NCBI GenBank assembly: GCA_050014895.1
Contig: JBEKCL010000103.1
Location: 1 to 11,881 of the forward strand
From: JAFGLP01 sp050014895
Lineage (GTDB): Bacteria; Chloroflexota; Dehalococcoidia; GIF9; UBA5629
Length of the DNA stretch: 11,881 nt
Direction: 5' to 3'
The position numbers and the translations under genes are program-made. Shown here piece by piece: positions 5,963 to 11,881 of the stretch (the stretch's first letter is position 1; the number at the start of each line of letters is the position of its first letter). Below the pieces are notes generated by a model that had not been told where the DNA came from, searched no databases, and saw only the letters and a list, made by a program, of their open reading frames with translations.

Positions 5963-6927
5963 CACAGCGCCTCCTCCCGGCTTTTCCTTGGGGAAAAGTC
6001 GGTATCTTCGAAGCAAGCCCTGGCCAGGCGGGTGAAGCGCCAGAGCGCCTCCGTACACGATTTCAGCATCTGTTTCAAATTGTGCCTATCGACCGGGGAC
6101 AGGGTAGACAGGAGGCCCTCGGCCTCCCCGGCCAGCCGGAACAGCATCAGAAGGACGCAGTGCATCCTCCGTCCGGCAAGTGCCCCGGGGTTTGCATCAT
6201 CCTTGGTTCTCCGGCCGCGGGACTTGCGGGCGTGCGCGACCAGGGGCAGCGCCTCCCGGGGATGCTCCAGGACCTGCTGCCGGACTGACTCGGGAACGCC
6301 GGGATCGTTGTAGGCGACGACCAATTTTTCTACAACCGATTTGGCCAGTCTCTCAGCCACCACATGATTGGCGAAAATTTGCTGCACATCCTGTGGCAGG
6401 CGGGCGATCTCCTGGGCGGTGTGGGGCGAGATCTGCCCTGCCTTGACCAGTTCCACCACGCTCTTGGCTAGGCGTTCGGCCAGGGCGAGCCGCTTGTTCA
6501 CCCAGCTGACCGAACGCCCGACCAGGTAGGCCGCCTCGGTCTGGCTCTGGCGGTACTCCTGGCAGAGATCCCTTAAGAGCAGCCCCTCGGAGAGGGCGGT
6601 GGGAGTGCGCTTCAGGGCGGAGAGCAAAAGGGAAAGCCGCGTGGCCTCCGGGTCGTTGATCTGCTCCACCACCACTGCCGACGTCACGCTCTGACGCATT
6701 CGGGCGAGGACCATCCGCTCGCACTCGCCGGACAGCACCTGGTAGGCTCCGTCCACGCTCCTGACCACCACCGGGCTGGTAAGGCCGTACTCCCGGATCG
6801 CCTTCTCGCACCGTTCCAGTTCCCGGCTGTTCACCGACAGGGCGAGGACGGTGTTGCCCAGGTGATCCTTTGAAATAAAGTTGTATACTATTGAAATAAA
6901 GTCGCAACTATTTAAAATAAGTCGCAA
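5962..6927 (-). CDS. ParB-like protein linked to istA-istB
   Basis: The protein resembles ParB/Spo0J-family DNA-binding proteins. A ParB N-terminal-like core (LTSPVVVRSVDGAYQVLSGE, then CERMVLARM; a variant of the GERR box, about residues 49-77 of the open frame) is followed by a helix-turn-helix (SQTEAAYLVGRSVSWVNKRL, about 128-147) and a helical C-terminal part. The stop overlaps the istA start (TGATG), so it is co-translated with the transposase genes; a role in end or target binding, or in immunity, is inference. The coordinates give the longest frame, from TTG 6927. The first ~20 codons lie in a tandem repeat, so the real start is probably inside: CTG 6861, which follows AAAGGAT, or GTG 6834. 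AERLAKSVVE occurs twice (about 150-159 and 191-200). Confidence 0.75.
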   Translation of the reverse strand: MRLILNSCDFISIVYNFISKDHLGNTVLALSVNSRELERCEKAIREYGLTSPVVVRSVDGAYQVLSGECERMVLARMRQSVTSAVVVEQINDPEATRLSLLLSALKRTPTALSEGLLLRDLCQEYRQSQTEAAYLVGRSVSWVNKRLALAERLAKSVVELVKAGQISPHTAQEIARLPQDVQQIFANHVVAERLAKSVVEKLVVAYNDPGVPESVRQQVLEHPREALPLVAHARKSRGRRTKDDANPGALAGRRMHCVLLMLFRLAGEAEGLLSTLSPVDRHNLKQMLKSCTEALWRFTRLARACFEDTDFSPRKSREEAL

Positions 6928-6950
6928 CTATTTAAAATAAGTTGTATACT
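6870..6950. repeat. Four tandem imperfect 20-bp repeats at the IS21 left end
   Basis: The units are 6870-6890 TTGAAATAAAGTTGTATACT(A), 6891-6910 TTGAAATAAAGTCGCAACTA, 6911-6930 TTTAAAATAAGTCGCAACTA and 6931-6950 TTTAAAATAAGTTGTATACT. The outer two share GTTGTATACT and the inner two share GTCGCAACTA. IS21 elements carry multiple terminal repeats bound by the transposase, which fits the position just outside the operon. A regulatory role as ParB-like or promoter sites is also possible. Base composition is AT-rich against the GC-rich genes beside it. Confidence 0.75.
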
Positions 6951-7130
6951 GCTTGAAGATTGGGCATAATTGGGGACGATGTATAAGCTCTGGGTGGACG
7001 GCTTTTATGTATTGATCTGTTTCGTGAAACAGGCCGGAACACTGTTTTTCTTTTAGGCAGTATGTGTGAACTGTATCTGCAAAAGACAGTAGGTGCATTA
7101 ACGAATGGCAGGTCTCAAAAGTGCCAACCA
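6951..7130. other. Stretch with no convincing gene, outside the IS21 repeats
   Basis: The only sizeable frame (minus strand, TTG at 7152 to TAG at 6928) encodes 74 residues I do not recognise, starts within a hairpin loop and ends in the tandem repeats. A small interrupted palindrome, CTGTTTC-GT-GAAACAG, lies at 7017-7032. The outer end of the IS21 element should fall in or near this stretch, but I cannot place it. Confidence 0.4.
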
Positions 7131-7171
7131 ATGGTGGGCGCGATAAATTCAATCCTTATCGCGCCCACCAT
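7131..7171. repeat. Perfect 16-bp-stem inverted repeat
   Basis: ATGGTGGGCGCGATAA (7131-7146) and TTATCGCGCCCACCAT (7156-7171) are exact reverse complements around a 9-nt loop ATTCAATCC. No T-run follows on either strand, so it is not a standard terminator. A recombination site, a pair of abutted element ends or a strong RNA hairpin are the alternatives. Confidence 0.8.
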
Positions 7172-7219
7172 AAATCTCTTGCAGCACAAGGATTCCAGCG
7201 ATTAAGGGTGGCAATTACG

Positions 7220-7256
7220 AAATCCCGAGAAATCCCGTAAAATCCGCATACATCCG
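7220..7256 (+). repeat. Phased ATCCCG-type repeats
   Basis: AAATCCCG (7220-7227), AAATCCCG (7230-7237), AAATCCG (7240-7246) and CATCCG (7251-7256) recur every 10-11 bp, one helical turn. This spacing suits cooperative protein binding on one face of the DNA. No function can be assigned. Confidence 0.55.
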
Positions 7257-7262
7257 TAAGCA

Positions 7263-7285
7263 GCGCGACAGACCGCGCGACAGAC
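7263..7285 (+). repeat. 11-bp direct repeat
   Basis: GCGCGACAGAC occurs at 7263-7273 and again at 7275-7285, separated by one C. It lies between the phased repeats and a terminator. Confidence 0.6.
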
Positions 7286-7290
7286 GACTA

Positions 7291-7325
7291 AGCACCCGGA
7301 ATTGGTTTGCCGGGTGCTTTTATTT
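7291..7325 (+). terminator. Rho-independent terminator
   Basis: AGCACCCGG (7291-7299) pairs with CCGGGTGCT (7310-7318) around a 10-nt loop, followed by TTTATTTT. It is a strong GC-rich stem. No gene is recognisable just upstream on this strand, so it either ends read-through from the left, closes a short untranslated RNA or belongs to a lost gene. Confidence 0.8.
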
Positions 7326-7348
7326 TCCCCGCATGACCGGCCAGACCC

Positions 7349-7371
7349 AACAGGCATGGGCCTGTTTATTT
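7349..7371 (+). terminator. Second terminator-like hairpin
   Basis: AACAGGC (7349-7355) pairs with GCCTGTT (7360-7366) around the loop ATGG, followed by TATTTT. It is weaker than the hairpin at 7291. Together they would shield the following genes from upstream transcription. Confidence 0.55.
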
Positions 7372-7441
7372 TGCCAGACAGCAGGAATTTTGGAGAAAAA
7401 AGGTGAAGAAAAAAAGAACGTAAAAAAAGGTAGGTGCGATA

Positions 7442-9064
7442 ATGCCGGGTGAGTGGAAGAACAAACTTTTCTATGGCGACAATTTGAACATATTACGTGA
7501 TTATTTACAGGATGATAGCGTAGACCTTATTTACCTTGATCCCCCCTTTAACAGCAAGGCTACTTATAATGTTCTTTTTGCTGAGAAGAATGGAACGGCA
7601 CCGGTCTCCCAGGTCAAAGCTTTTGAAGATTTCTGGCATTGGGATCTCGAAGTTGAGGCAACTTTTAAGGATATTGTAACTAAGTGCCCTACAAAAGTAG
7701 TTGATCTGATTACAACGCTCCGGGCCTTTTTAGGCCAGAACGACATGATGGCATACCTTACCATGATGACTATACGTTTAGTAGAGCTCCGCCGTGTTTT
7801 AAAACCAACGGGAAGTATTTATCTTCATTGCGACCCAACCGCAAGCCATTATCTAAAAATAGTTATGGATGCAATTTTTGGGCCACAAAAGTATCGAAAT
7901 GAGATAATATGGAAACGCTCGGCAAGCCATGGTGGTTCTACAGGGTTCCATGATGTTCATGACGTGCTCCTTTACTACTCGAAAGGTTCCGATGTCACAT
8001 GGAACCCAATGTATCAGGATTACGATGAAGAATACATTAAGAGTCACTATACAGGTGTCGATTTAGATGGGCGGCGTTATCAACTCGTCGCAGCCCATGG
8101 ACAGGGCCAAGGCCCGGCTAGGCGTTTTGGTGATCGTTTGATTGAACCGCCTGCAGGGCGTCACTGGATGGATCAGACCACGATTGATCGTTGGACAACG
8201 GAGGGGCGAATTGTTTTTACAAAGAGTGGAATGCCACGCTATAAAAGATATATTGACGACACCCCCGGACAGCCGATTACGAATATGTGGAATGACTTAC
8301 CACCCATTAATTCCCAAGCAAAAGAAAGACTGGGTTATCCTACCCAAAAACCCGAAACCCTACTAGAAAGAATAATTAAAGCAAGTAGCAACCCCGGTGA
8401 TATTGTTCTCGATCCTTTTTGCGGATGTGGAACGGCGATTGCAGTTGCCGAAGCCCTTCAAAGAAAATGGGTTGGTATTGATATTACTCACTTGGCTATT
8501 GCGCTTATTAAATACAGGCTTGAAGATTCTTTTCAAGAGGGGCTTTCACAATACGAAATTATTGGAGTCCCAACAGATTTAAAAAGTGCCGAGGCCCTGG
8601 CACTGCAGGATCCATATCAATTCCAGTGGTGGGCATTGAGTTTAATTGAGGCCAGACCAGCTGGTGAACAGAAAAAGGGAGCAGATAGTGGAATCGATGG
8701 TGTTATCTATTTCTTTGAGGATAGCGAAACTACGAAAAAGGTCGTTGTTCAAGTTAAGGGCGGGCATGTAGCCGTCAGCCAGGTAAGAGACTTAAAGGGC
8801 GTAATGGAAAGGGAAAAGGCCGAGATAGGCGTATTTATCGCCTTGGAGGAACCGACCAAACCAATGAAAGTAGAAGCAGCCGCTACCGGCTTTTATGAAC
8901 CCCCAGTCTATAAGGGTAAGTATAAATATCCCAGGTTGCAAATCTTGACGATTGAAGAACTTTTGAACGGAAAACAGCTTGAAATACCAAGGTTCCATAT
9001 TGATACATTTAAAAAGGCGGAACCAAAAAGTAAACAAGGGATAATAAAGCAACAATTATTTTAG
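7442..9064 (+). CDS. DNA methyltransferase fused to Mrr-like nuclease domain
   Basis: A 540-residue protein. The methyltransferase part has motif IV D33-P-P-F (LIYLDPPFNSKATYN) before motif I (VLDPFCGCGTA, D324), the beta-class order of N6-adenine or N4-cytosine enzymes; YRNEIIWKR is typical of this group. The C-terminal ~140 residues contain GIDG (D419) and VVVQVKGG (Q437, K439), the D...(E/Q)xK pattern of PD-(D/E)XK restriction nucleases of the Mrr type, followed by EKAEIGVFIAL. It could both modify and cleave DNA, or be a modification enzyme with a silent nuclease fold; the sequence does not decide. The start ATG 7442 follows AAAGGTAGGTG. It opens the plus-strand defence gene row and is much more AT-rich than the IS21 genes to its left. 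Confidence 0.88.
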   Translation: MPGEWKNKLFYGDNLNILRDYLQDDSVDLIYLDPPFNSKATYNVLFAEKNGTAPVSQVKAFEDFWHWDLEVEATFKDIVTKCPTKVVDLITTLRAFLGQNDMMAYLTMMTIRLVELRRVLKPTGSIYLHCDPTASHYLKIVMDAIFGPQKYRNEIIWKRSASHGGSTGFHDVHDVLLYYSKGSDVTWNPMYQDYDEEYIKSHYTGVDLDGRRYQLVAAHGQGQGPARRFGDRLIEPPAGRHWMDQTTIDRWTTEGRIVFTKSGMPRYKRYIDDTPGQPITNMWNDLPPINSQAKERLGYPTQKPETLLERIIKASSNPGDIVLDPFCGCGTAIAVAEALQRKWVGIDITHLAIALIKYRLEDSFQEGLSQYEIIGVPTDLKSAEALALQDPYQFQWWALSLIEARPAGEQKKGADSGIDGVIYFFEDSETTKKVVVQVKGGHVAVSQVRDLKGVMEREKAEIGVFIALEEPTKPMKVEAAATGFYEPPVYKGKYKYPRLQILTIEELLNGKQLEIPRFHIDTFKKAEPKSKQGIIKQQLF

Positions 9065-9097
9065 GTATTTTAGGTATATATAGAGGGGGTATCCATA

Positions 9098-10057
9098 ATG
9101 ATATACAAGCCTACGGTTCTAATTTTAGGTGCTGGTGCCAGCTGTCCTTTTGGATTTCCTTCTGGAAAAGGGCTAGGCGACGGCATTATTGGATTGAAGG
9201 ATGACTCTTATAAAAAAGAGTTATTAATAGCAATGGGTTTTGATAAAAAATTAATAGATGATTTTATTAATAAATTATCTGGTTCCAAGGCGCAATCTAT
9301 AGATCTTTTTTTACAGCATAATAGCAAATCATATATAGAAATTGGGAAGGCTGCAATTGCGATTACACTTTTGCAGTACGAAAATAATGATAACTTTCGG
9401 AATGATGATTGGTACGGTTTTTTATGGTCTGCGATGAACGATGCTGACTTTAACAGCTTTGCTATTAATCAGGTATCGATAATAACTTATAATTATGAAC
9501 GATCCCTAGAGCACTATTTATTTACTGTAATGAGCCATTTATATGGGGCAAACGATGAAGAACTAGCTATAAAACTGTCTCAGATACCAATAGTACATTT
9601 GCATGGCCAATTGGGTTTATTACCTTGGCAAAAGAATCGAAGTAATAATAATCAAGTTATTTATCCTTATGGAGGCATACGTTATAATTACAACGATAAA
9701 AGAGACGATATTGAAGAGGAAGAAAAAGCAGAACTTATGATTGTTGATAATGCTAAAAAAATAAAACAAATAAGCACCGGTATTAAAGTCTTACATGAGG
9801 ATGCTTCAAAAGATAAGGATTTTATTACTGCCTTTAAACTTTTTGAAAAAGCAGCACAAATATTCTTTCTAGGATGCGGATATCACTCTGCCAATATGGA
9901 TAGATTAAATATATCACAATTTCAACAAAAAACGATAATTGGAACATCTTACAACATGTCAGGAATTGTTCAGGAAAACATTATCAATAGATATAAGATA
10001 AGATTAAGTAATCAAAATGCACTCGATTTTTTGACGAATAACGTAACCTTTGAATAA
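9098..10057 (+). CDS. SIR2-like protein, possible NAD-cleaving defence effector
   Basis: A 319-residue protein with a Rossmann-type start GAGASCPFGFPSG (from G11), ITYNYERSLEHYL with N132, VHLHGQLG with H167/H169, and a late FFLGCGYHSANMDRL. In SIR2 effectors the Asn of the NYD-like motif and the His of the HG motif are needed for NAD cleavage; both positions are kept here. No SLOG, TPR or other partner domain follows, so it is shorter than classical ThsA. AGAGGGGG before ATG 9098 fixes the start. Its TAA overlaps the ATG of the next gene (TAATG), so the two are probably made together. NADase activity is inferred from motifs; a related nucleotide-binding role cannot be excluded. Confidence 0.72.
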   Translation: MIYKPTVLILGAGASCPFGFPSGKGLGDGIIGLKDDSYKKELLIAMGFDKKLIDDFINKLSGSKAQSIDLFLQHNSKSYIEIGKAAIAITLLQYENNDNFRNDDWYGFLWSAMNDADFNSFAINQVSIITYNYERSLEHYLFTVMSHLYGANDEELAIKLSQIPIVHLHGQLGLLPWQKNRSNNNQVIYPYGGIRYNYNDKRDDIEEEEKAELMIVDNAKKIKQISTGIKVLHEDASKDKDFITAFKLFEKAAQIFFLGCGYHSANMDRLNISQFQQKTIIGTSYNMSGIVQENIINRYKIRLSNQNALDFLTNNVTFE

Positions 10058-10431
10058 TGAAGTTGAGAAAGTATGTGAGAGCCATGAGCCTGAATGATGA
10101 TCTCGACCGCACCCGACAGGACATAGAACAACTGAAAAATGAGATCGAGACCGCCAAATCTACCGAGAGGCGCAAGCTGCGGCAGAGGCTAATGGAATTA
10201 CAGATATTGCAATTATGGCGGATCACCAAGAGCGAGAACGAGCAGAGAGATCGGGATATACAAGGGAAAATAGACGCTCAATTTTCGGCTGCCCTGACGG
10301 AGCATGCCAAGGTAATGCAGACCGCCCAGGATCGCGTTGATCGGATCAAAGCATACCTAGACGCTGGCGACCTGGTCGGGCTACGGGAGTTTATAAGGAC
10401 AGAGGCGGAAAAATTAACATCCTTTAACTAG
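10057..10431 (+). CDS. Small coiled-coil protein coupled to the SIR2-like gene
   Basis: I do not recognise a family. The 124 residues are highly charged and helical; about residues 12-80 show heptad-like spacing (LNDDLDRTRQDIEQLKNEIE, then RRKLRQRLMELQILQLW). The C-terminal part (DRVDRIKAYLDAGDLVGLREFI) looks like a separate helical hairpin. ATG 10057 overlaps the SIR2-like stop as TAATG; an internal ATG at 10084 (MSLNDD) is an alternative start. It is richer in G and C than its AT-rich neighbour, hinting at a different origin. It could be a structural partner or regulator of the SIR2-like protein, on the basis of the coupling alone. Confidence 0.7.
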   Translation: MKLRKYVRAMSLNDDLDRTRQDIEQLKNEIETAKSTERRKLRQRLMELQILQLWRITKSENEQRDRDIQGKIDAQFSAALTEHAKVMQTAQDRVDRIKAYLDAGDLVGLREFIRTEAEKLTSFN

Positions 10432-10502
10432 ACGAAAAAGAGGTATTTAGAATATTTTGCAGAATGTTGTCTGATATACAATTTTGGGAGGGGGATCATA
10501 TT

Positions 10503-10991
10503 ATGGCAGAAGTTAAGAGGCAGATATTTTACAGTTTTCATTTTGACAATGATGTTATGAGGGTGCAGCAAATTCGTAATATCGGGGCATTGGAAGACAA
10601 TAAACCTGTTTCGGCTAATGACTGGGAAGAGATCAAGAAAAAAGGGGACGATGCAGTTAAGAAATGGATCGATGATAATATGAATTACCGTTCTTGCGTC
10701 GTTGTCCTTGTTGGGGAAAAAACAGCAGAGAGAAAGTGGGTTAAGCATGAAATTCAAAAAGCATGGAAGGATGGCAGGGGTCTCTTTGGTATCTATATTC
10801 ACAACCTGAACGATCCAAATACAGGGACGTGTAGCAAAGGCAGCAACCCGTTTGATCAATTTACTTTTACAGACAAGGACGGCAAAGTAAGGACTATTAA
10901 GTGTCATAATCCGAAAAGCACAGACGCCTACAATGATATAAAGGATAATATTGAACAGTGGATAGAGGATGCTATCGCAGAGAGACAGTGA
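10503..10991 (+). CDS. ThsB-like TIR protein (MTH538/DUF1863 type)
   Basis: A 162-residue protein resembling ThsB of the Thoeris anti-phage system and other MTH538 TIR-like proteins. It opens with a beta strand, IFYSFHFDNDVMRVQQIRN (residues 8-26), followed by WEEIKKKGDDAVKKWIDD (41-58), CVVVLVGEKTAERKWVKHEI (65-84) and GLFGIYIHNL (93-102). E83 in KWVKHEI aligns by eye with the Glu required in ThsB (RWVRYEI). In Thoeris the TIR protein senses phage and makes an NAD-derived signal for the effector; that role here is inference. ATG 10503 is chosen because GGGAGGGGG lies at 10486-10494. The stop is one base from the next ATG (TGAAATG), tying it to the membrane protein. Confidence 0.82.
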   Translation: MAEVKRQIFYSFHFDNDVMRVQQIRNIGALEDNKPVSANDWEEIKKKGDDAVKKWIDDNMNYRSCVVVLVGEKTAERKWVKHEIQKAWKDGRGLFGIYIHNLNDPNTGTCSKGSNPFDQFTFTDKDGKVRTIKCHNPKSTDAYNDIKDNIEQWIEDAIAERQ

Positions 10992-10992
10992 A

Positions 10993-11433
10993 ATGACTAC
11001 GGATGGAGAATTTAGAGAGAACTCCCAGGCAGTTACTGCTCATTTAAATATCATACAAGCCGTTATCCAGAGAATGGCCGCCAACTCTGCAGGGTCTAAG
11101 GCGTGGTGTATTACGCTTGTATCAGCAATCCTGGTGATAGTTGCTGATAATGGGAAGCCTCAATATGTACTGATTGCAATTGTTCCGACTATACTCTTTT
11201 TATTTCTTGATACCTACTATTTAGCATTGGAAAAGGGTTTTAGGGATGCTTACAATGATTTTATCAGTAAATTGCACAGCCAGCAGATCAATTCAACCGA
11301 TCTATTTGCTGTTGAGCCAAAAGGGGCACTATGGAGGCTGTTGCTAAGTTCTTTAATTTCCTTTTCAATATGGCCGTTTTATGTAATGCTTTTTGTTATG
11401 ATATATATTGTTAAAGGTATTGTCTTGAAATAA
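10993..11433 (+). CDS. Membrane protein coupled to the TIR gene
   Basis: A 146-residue protein with three hydrophobic segments: about 37-51 (AWCITLVSAILVIVA), 58-78 (YVLIAIVPTILFLFLDTYYLA) and a long 116-143 (LLLSSLISFSIWPFYVMLF and following) that could cross the membrane once or fold as a hairpin. The amphipathic N-terminal NIIQAVIQRMAANSAGSKAW pattern is one I associate with small membrane proteins in defence loci, but I cannot name the family. The start ATG 10993 is one base after the TIR stop, so expression is probably coupled. A pore-forming or membrane-disrupting effector, triggered by the TIR protein, is a hypothesis; a passive anchor is the alternative. Confidence 0.75.
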   Translation: MTTDGEFRENSQAVTAHLNIIQAVIQRMAANSAGSKAWCITLVSAILVIVADNGKPQYVLIAIVPTILFLFLDTYYLALEKGFRDAYNDFISKLHSQQINSTDLFAVEPKGALWRLLLSSLISFSIWPFYVMLFVMIYIVKGIVLK

Positions 11434-11461
11434 TTATCAGAGCATAAATAGGGGGTTGGCT

Positions 11462-11764
11462 ATGGCTGTTTACGTTATCTGTTTTGATTTCTTTAGACCT
11501 GTAGATCAAATATTATTAAACACCCCGGTAAATGTAACAATGTATGAACCTTTATTTAGAGCAATAGAATCATTAGGTAGTAGTAAACAATTTTCTAATT
11601 CTATAAGTTCTGTATTCCTTGTAAAGTGTGAGTTATCGCCAAAGGAAATTCATAAGCAGCTTTCTCATTATATTACAATAGAAGATCGTATCCTGATTAC
11701 TGAAGTAAAAGACAATTATGAGGCACACTTTGACATTTCAGATTGGTTGCGGGATCATATTTAA
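11462..11764 (+). CDS. Stand-alone Cas2-like protein
   Basis: A 100-residue protein with the ferredoxin-like pattern of the Cas2/VapD-type superfamily. It begins MAVYVICFDFF (D9 at the end of strand 1, where Cas2 keeps an Asp). A helix with LFRAIESLG (31-39) follows, then a strand ISSVFLVKCELS (48-59), a helix EIHKQLSHYI (62-71) and the DRILITEV strand (75-82) usual before the C-terminal helix. No CRISPR repeats or cas1 are in the window, so it is not a CRISPR adaptation gene in context; small Cas2-like proteins occur singly in defence islands. ATG 11462 is chosen over the upstream TTG because GGGGG lies at 11451-11455. Confidence 0.68.
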   Translation: MAVYVICFDFFRPVDQILLNTPVNVTMYEPLFRAIESLGSSKQFSNSISSVFLVKCELSPKEIHKQLSHYITIEDRILITEVKDNYEAHFDISDWLRDHI

Positions 11765-11786
11765 GACAGGGGAAGGAGGCAATTCG

Positions 11787-11881
11787 ATGCAGTGGCAATA
11801 TAAAATATTTTTTTGGGATCAGATGATTGATAAAGATCAGGAATCTAATCTAGCCTCGATTTCCACGGGGTCATTTAGCAT
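11787..11881 (+). CDS. Start of an unidentified gene, cut by the window edge
   Basis: ATG 11787 is preceded by GGAAGGAGG (11771-11779), a very strong ribosome site, and the frame is open to the end of the window (31 codons). The visible N-terminus, MQWQYKIFFWDQMIDKDQ, faintly recalls small proteins that begin with a WEYKV strand, but this is too short to classify. It lies 22 bp after the Cas2-like gene on the same strand and is probably part of the same transcript. Confidence 0.6.
   Translation, partial: MQWQYKIFFWDQMIDKDQESNLASISTGSFS

Noticed and set aside
4626..6446. Plus-strand and alternate minus-strand frames across istA and the parB-like gene
   Set aside because: They are shadows of GC-rich coding sequence; the IstA and ParB-like frames carry the recognisable domains.
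6928..7152. 74-codon minus-strand frame beside the tandem repeats
   Set aside because: It starts with TTG inside a hairpin loop, has no ribosome site, ends in the repeats and shows no recognisable motif.
10428..10907. 159-codon minus-strand frame opposite the TIR gene
   Set aside because: It is antisense to a protein with clear TIR-like motifs and has no ribosome site.
11434..11881. CRISPR array near the Cas2-like gene
   Set aside because: No direct repeats of 20-40 bp with regular spacers are present anywhere in this part of the window.

Overview
The window looks like accessory DNA from a Gram-positive, Bacillota-type bacterium, perhaps an anaerobic clostridial lineage. This rests on strong AAGGAGG/GGGGG-type ribosome binding sites, hairpin-plus-T terminators, the transposase types and the short Fe-S protein. 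That placement is an inference; there is no rRNA or housekeeping gene to anchor it. The left half (1 to about 7,000) is layered mobile DNA and the right half (about 7,440 to the end) is a one-directional row of genes with the look of a defence island.

Left half. A DDE transposase gene runs in at the left edge and is cut at position 124. It resumes at 2602 and ends at 3371 after one frameshift near 3055. The 2,477-bp insert is an IS3-family element (125-2601). It is bounded by 38-bp imperfect terminal inverted repeats (29/38 identical by my count) and a 3-bp target duplication AAG; removing it with one AAG rejoins the older transposase in frame. The IS3 element is about twice normal size. A 1.2-kb segment sits between the end of orfB and the right terminal repeat, flanked by 16-bp direct repeats (one mismatch). 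This passenger holds an intact QueG-like 4Fe-4S protein gene. The gene lies between the N-terminal and C-terminal remnants of a pentapeptide-repeat protein gene, so the region is nested at least three deep.

Middle. After a non-coding stretch with a palindrome and a terminator (3372-3717) comes an IS21-family module on the minus strand. It reads parB-like, istA, istB, joined by overlapping stop/start codons. Four tandem imperfect 20-bp repeats lie over the upstream edge of the parB-like gene. From 6951 to 7441 there is no convincing gene, but there is a perfect 16-bp-stem hairpin, ATCCCG repeats spaced about 10 bp, an 11-bp direct repeat and two terminator-like hairpins.

Right half. In order on the plus strand: a DNA methyltransferase fused to a PD-(D/E)XK nuclease-like domain; a SIR2-like protein keeping the Asn and His typical of NAD-cleaving SIR2 effectors; a coupled small coiled-coil protein; a ThsB-like (MTH538-type) TIR protein; a coupled membrane protein with about three hydrophobic segments; a stand-alone Cas2-like protein; and the start of one more gene. 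SIR2 plus ThsB-like TIR recalls the Thoeris anti-phage system. However, the SIR2 protein is short and shows no recognisable SLOG domain, and the TIR gene is most tightly linked to the membrane protein. This may be a variant or composite defence system.
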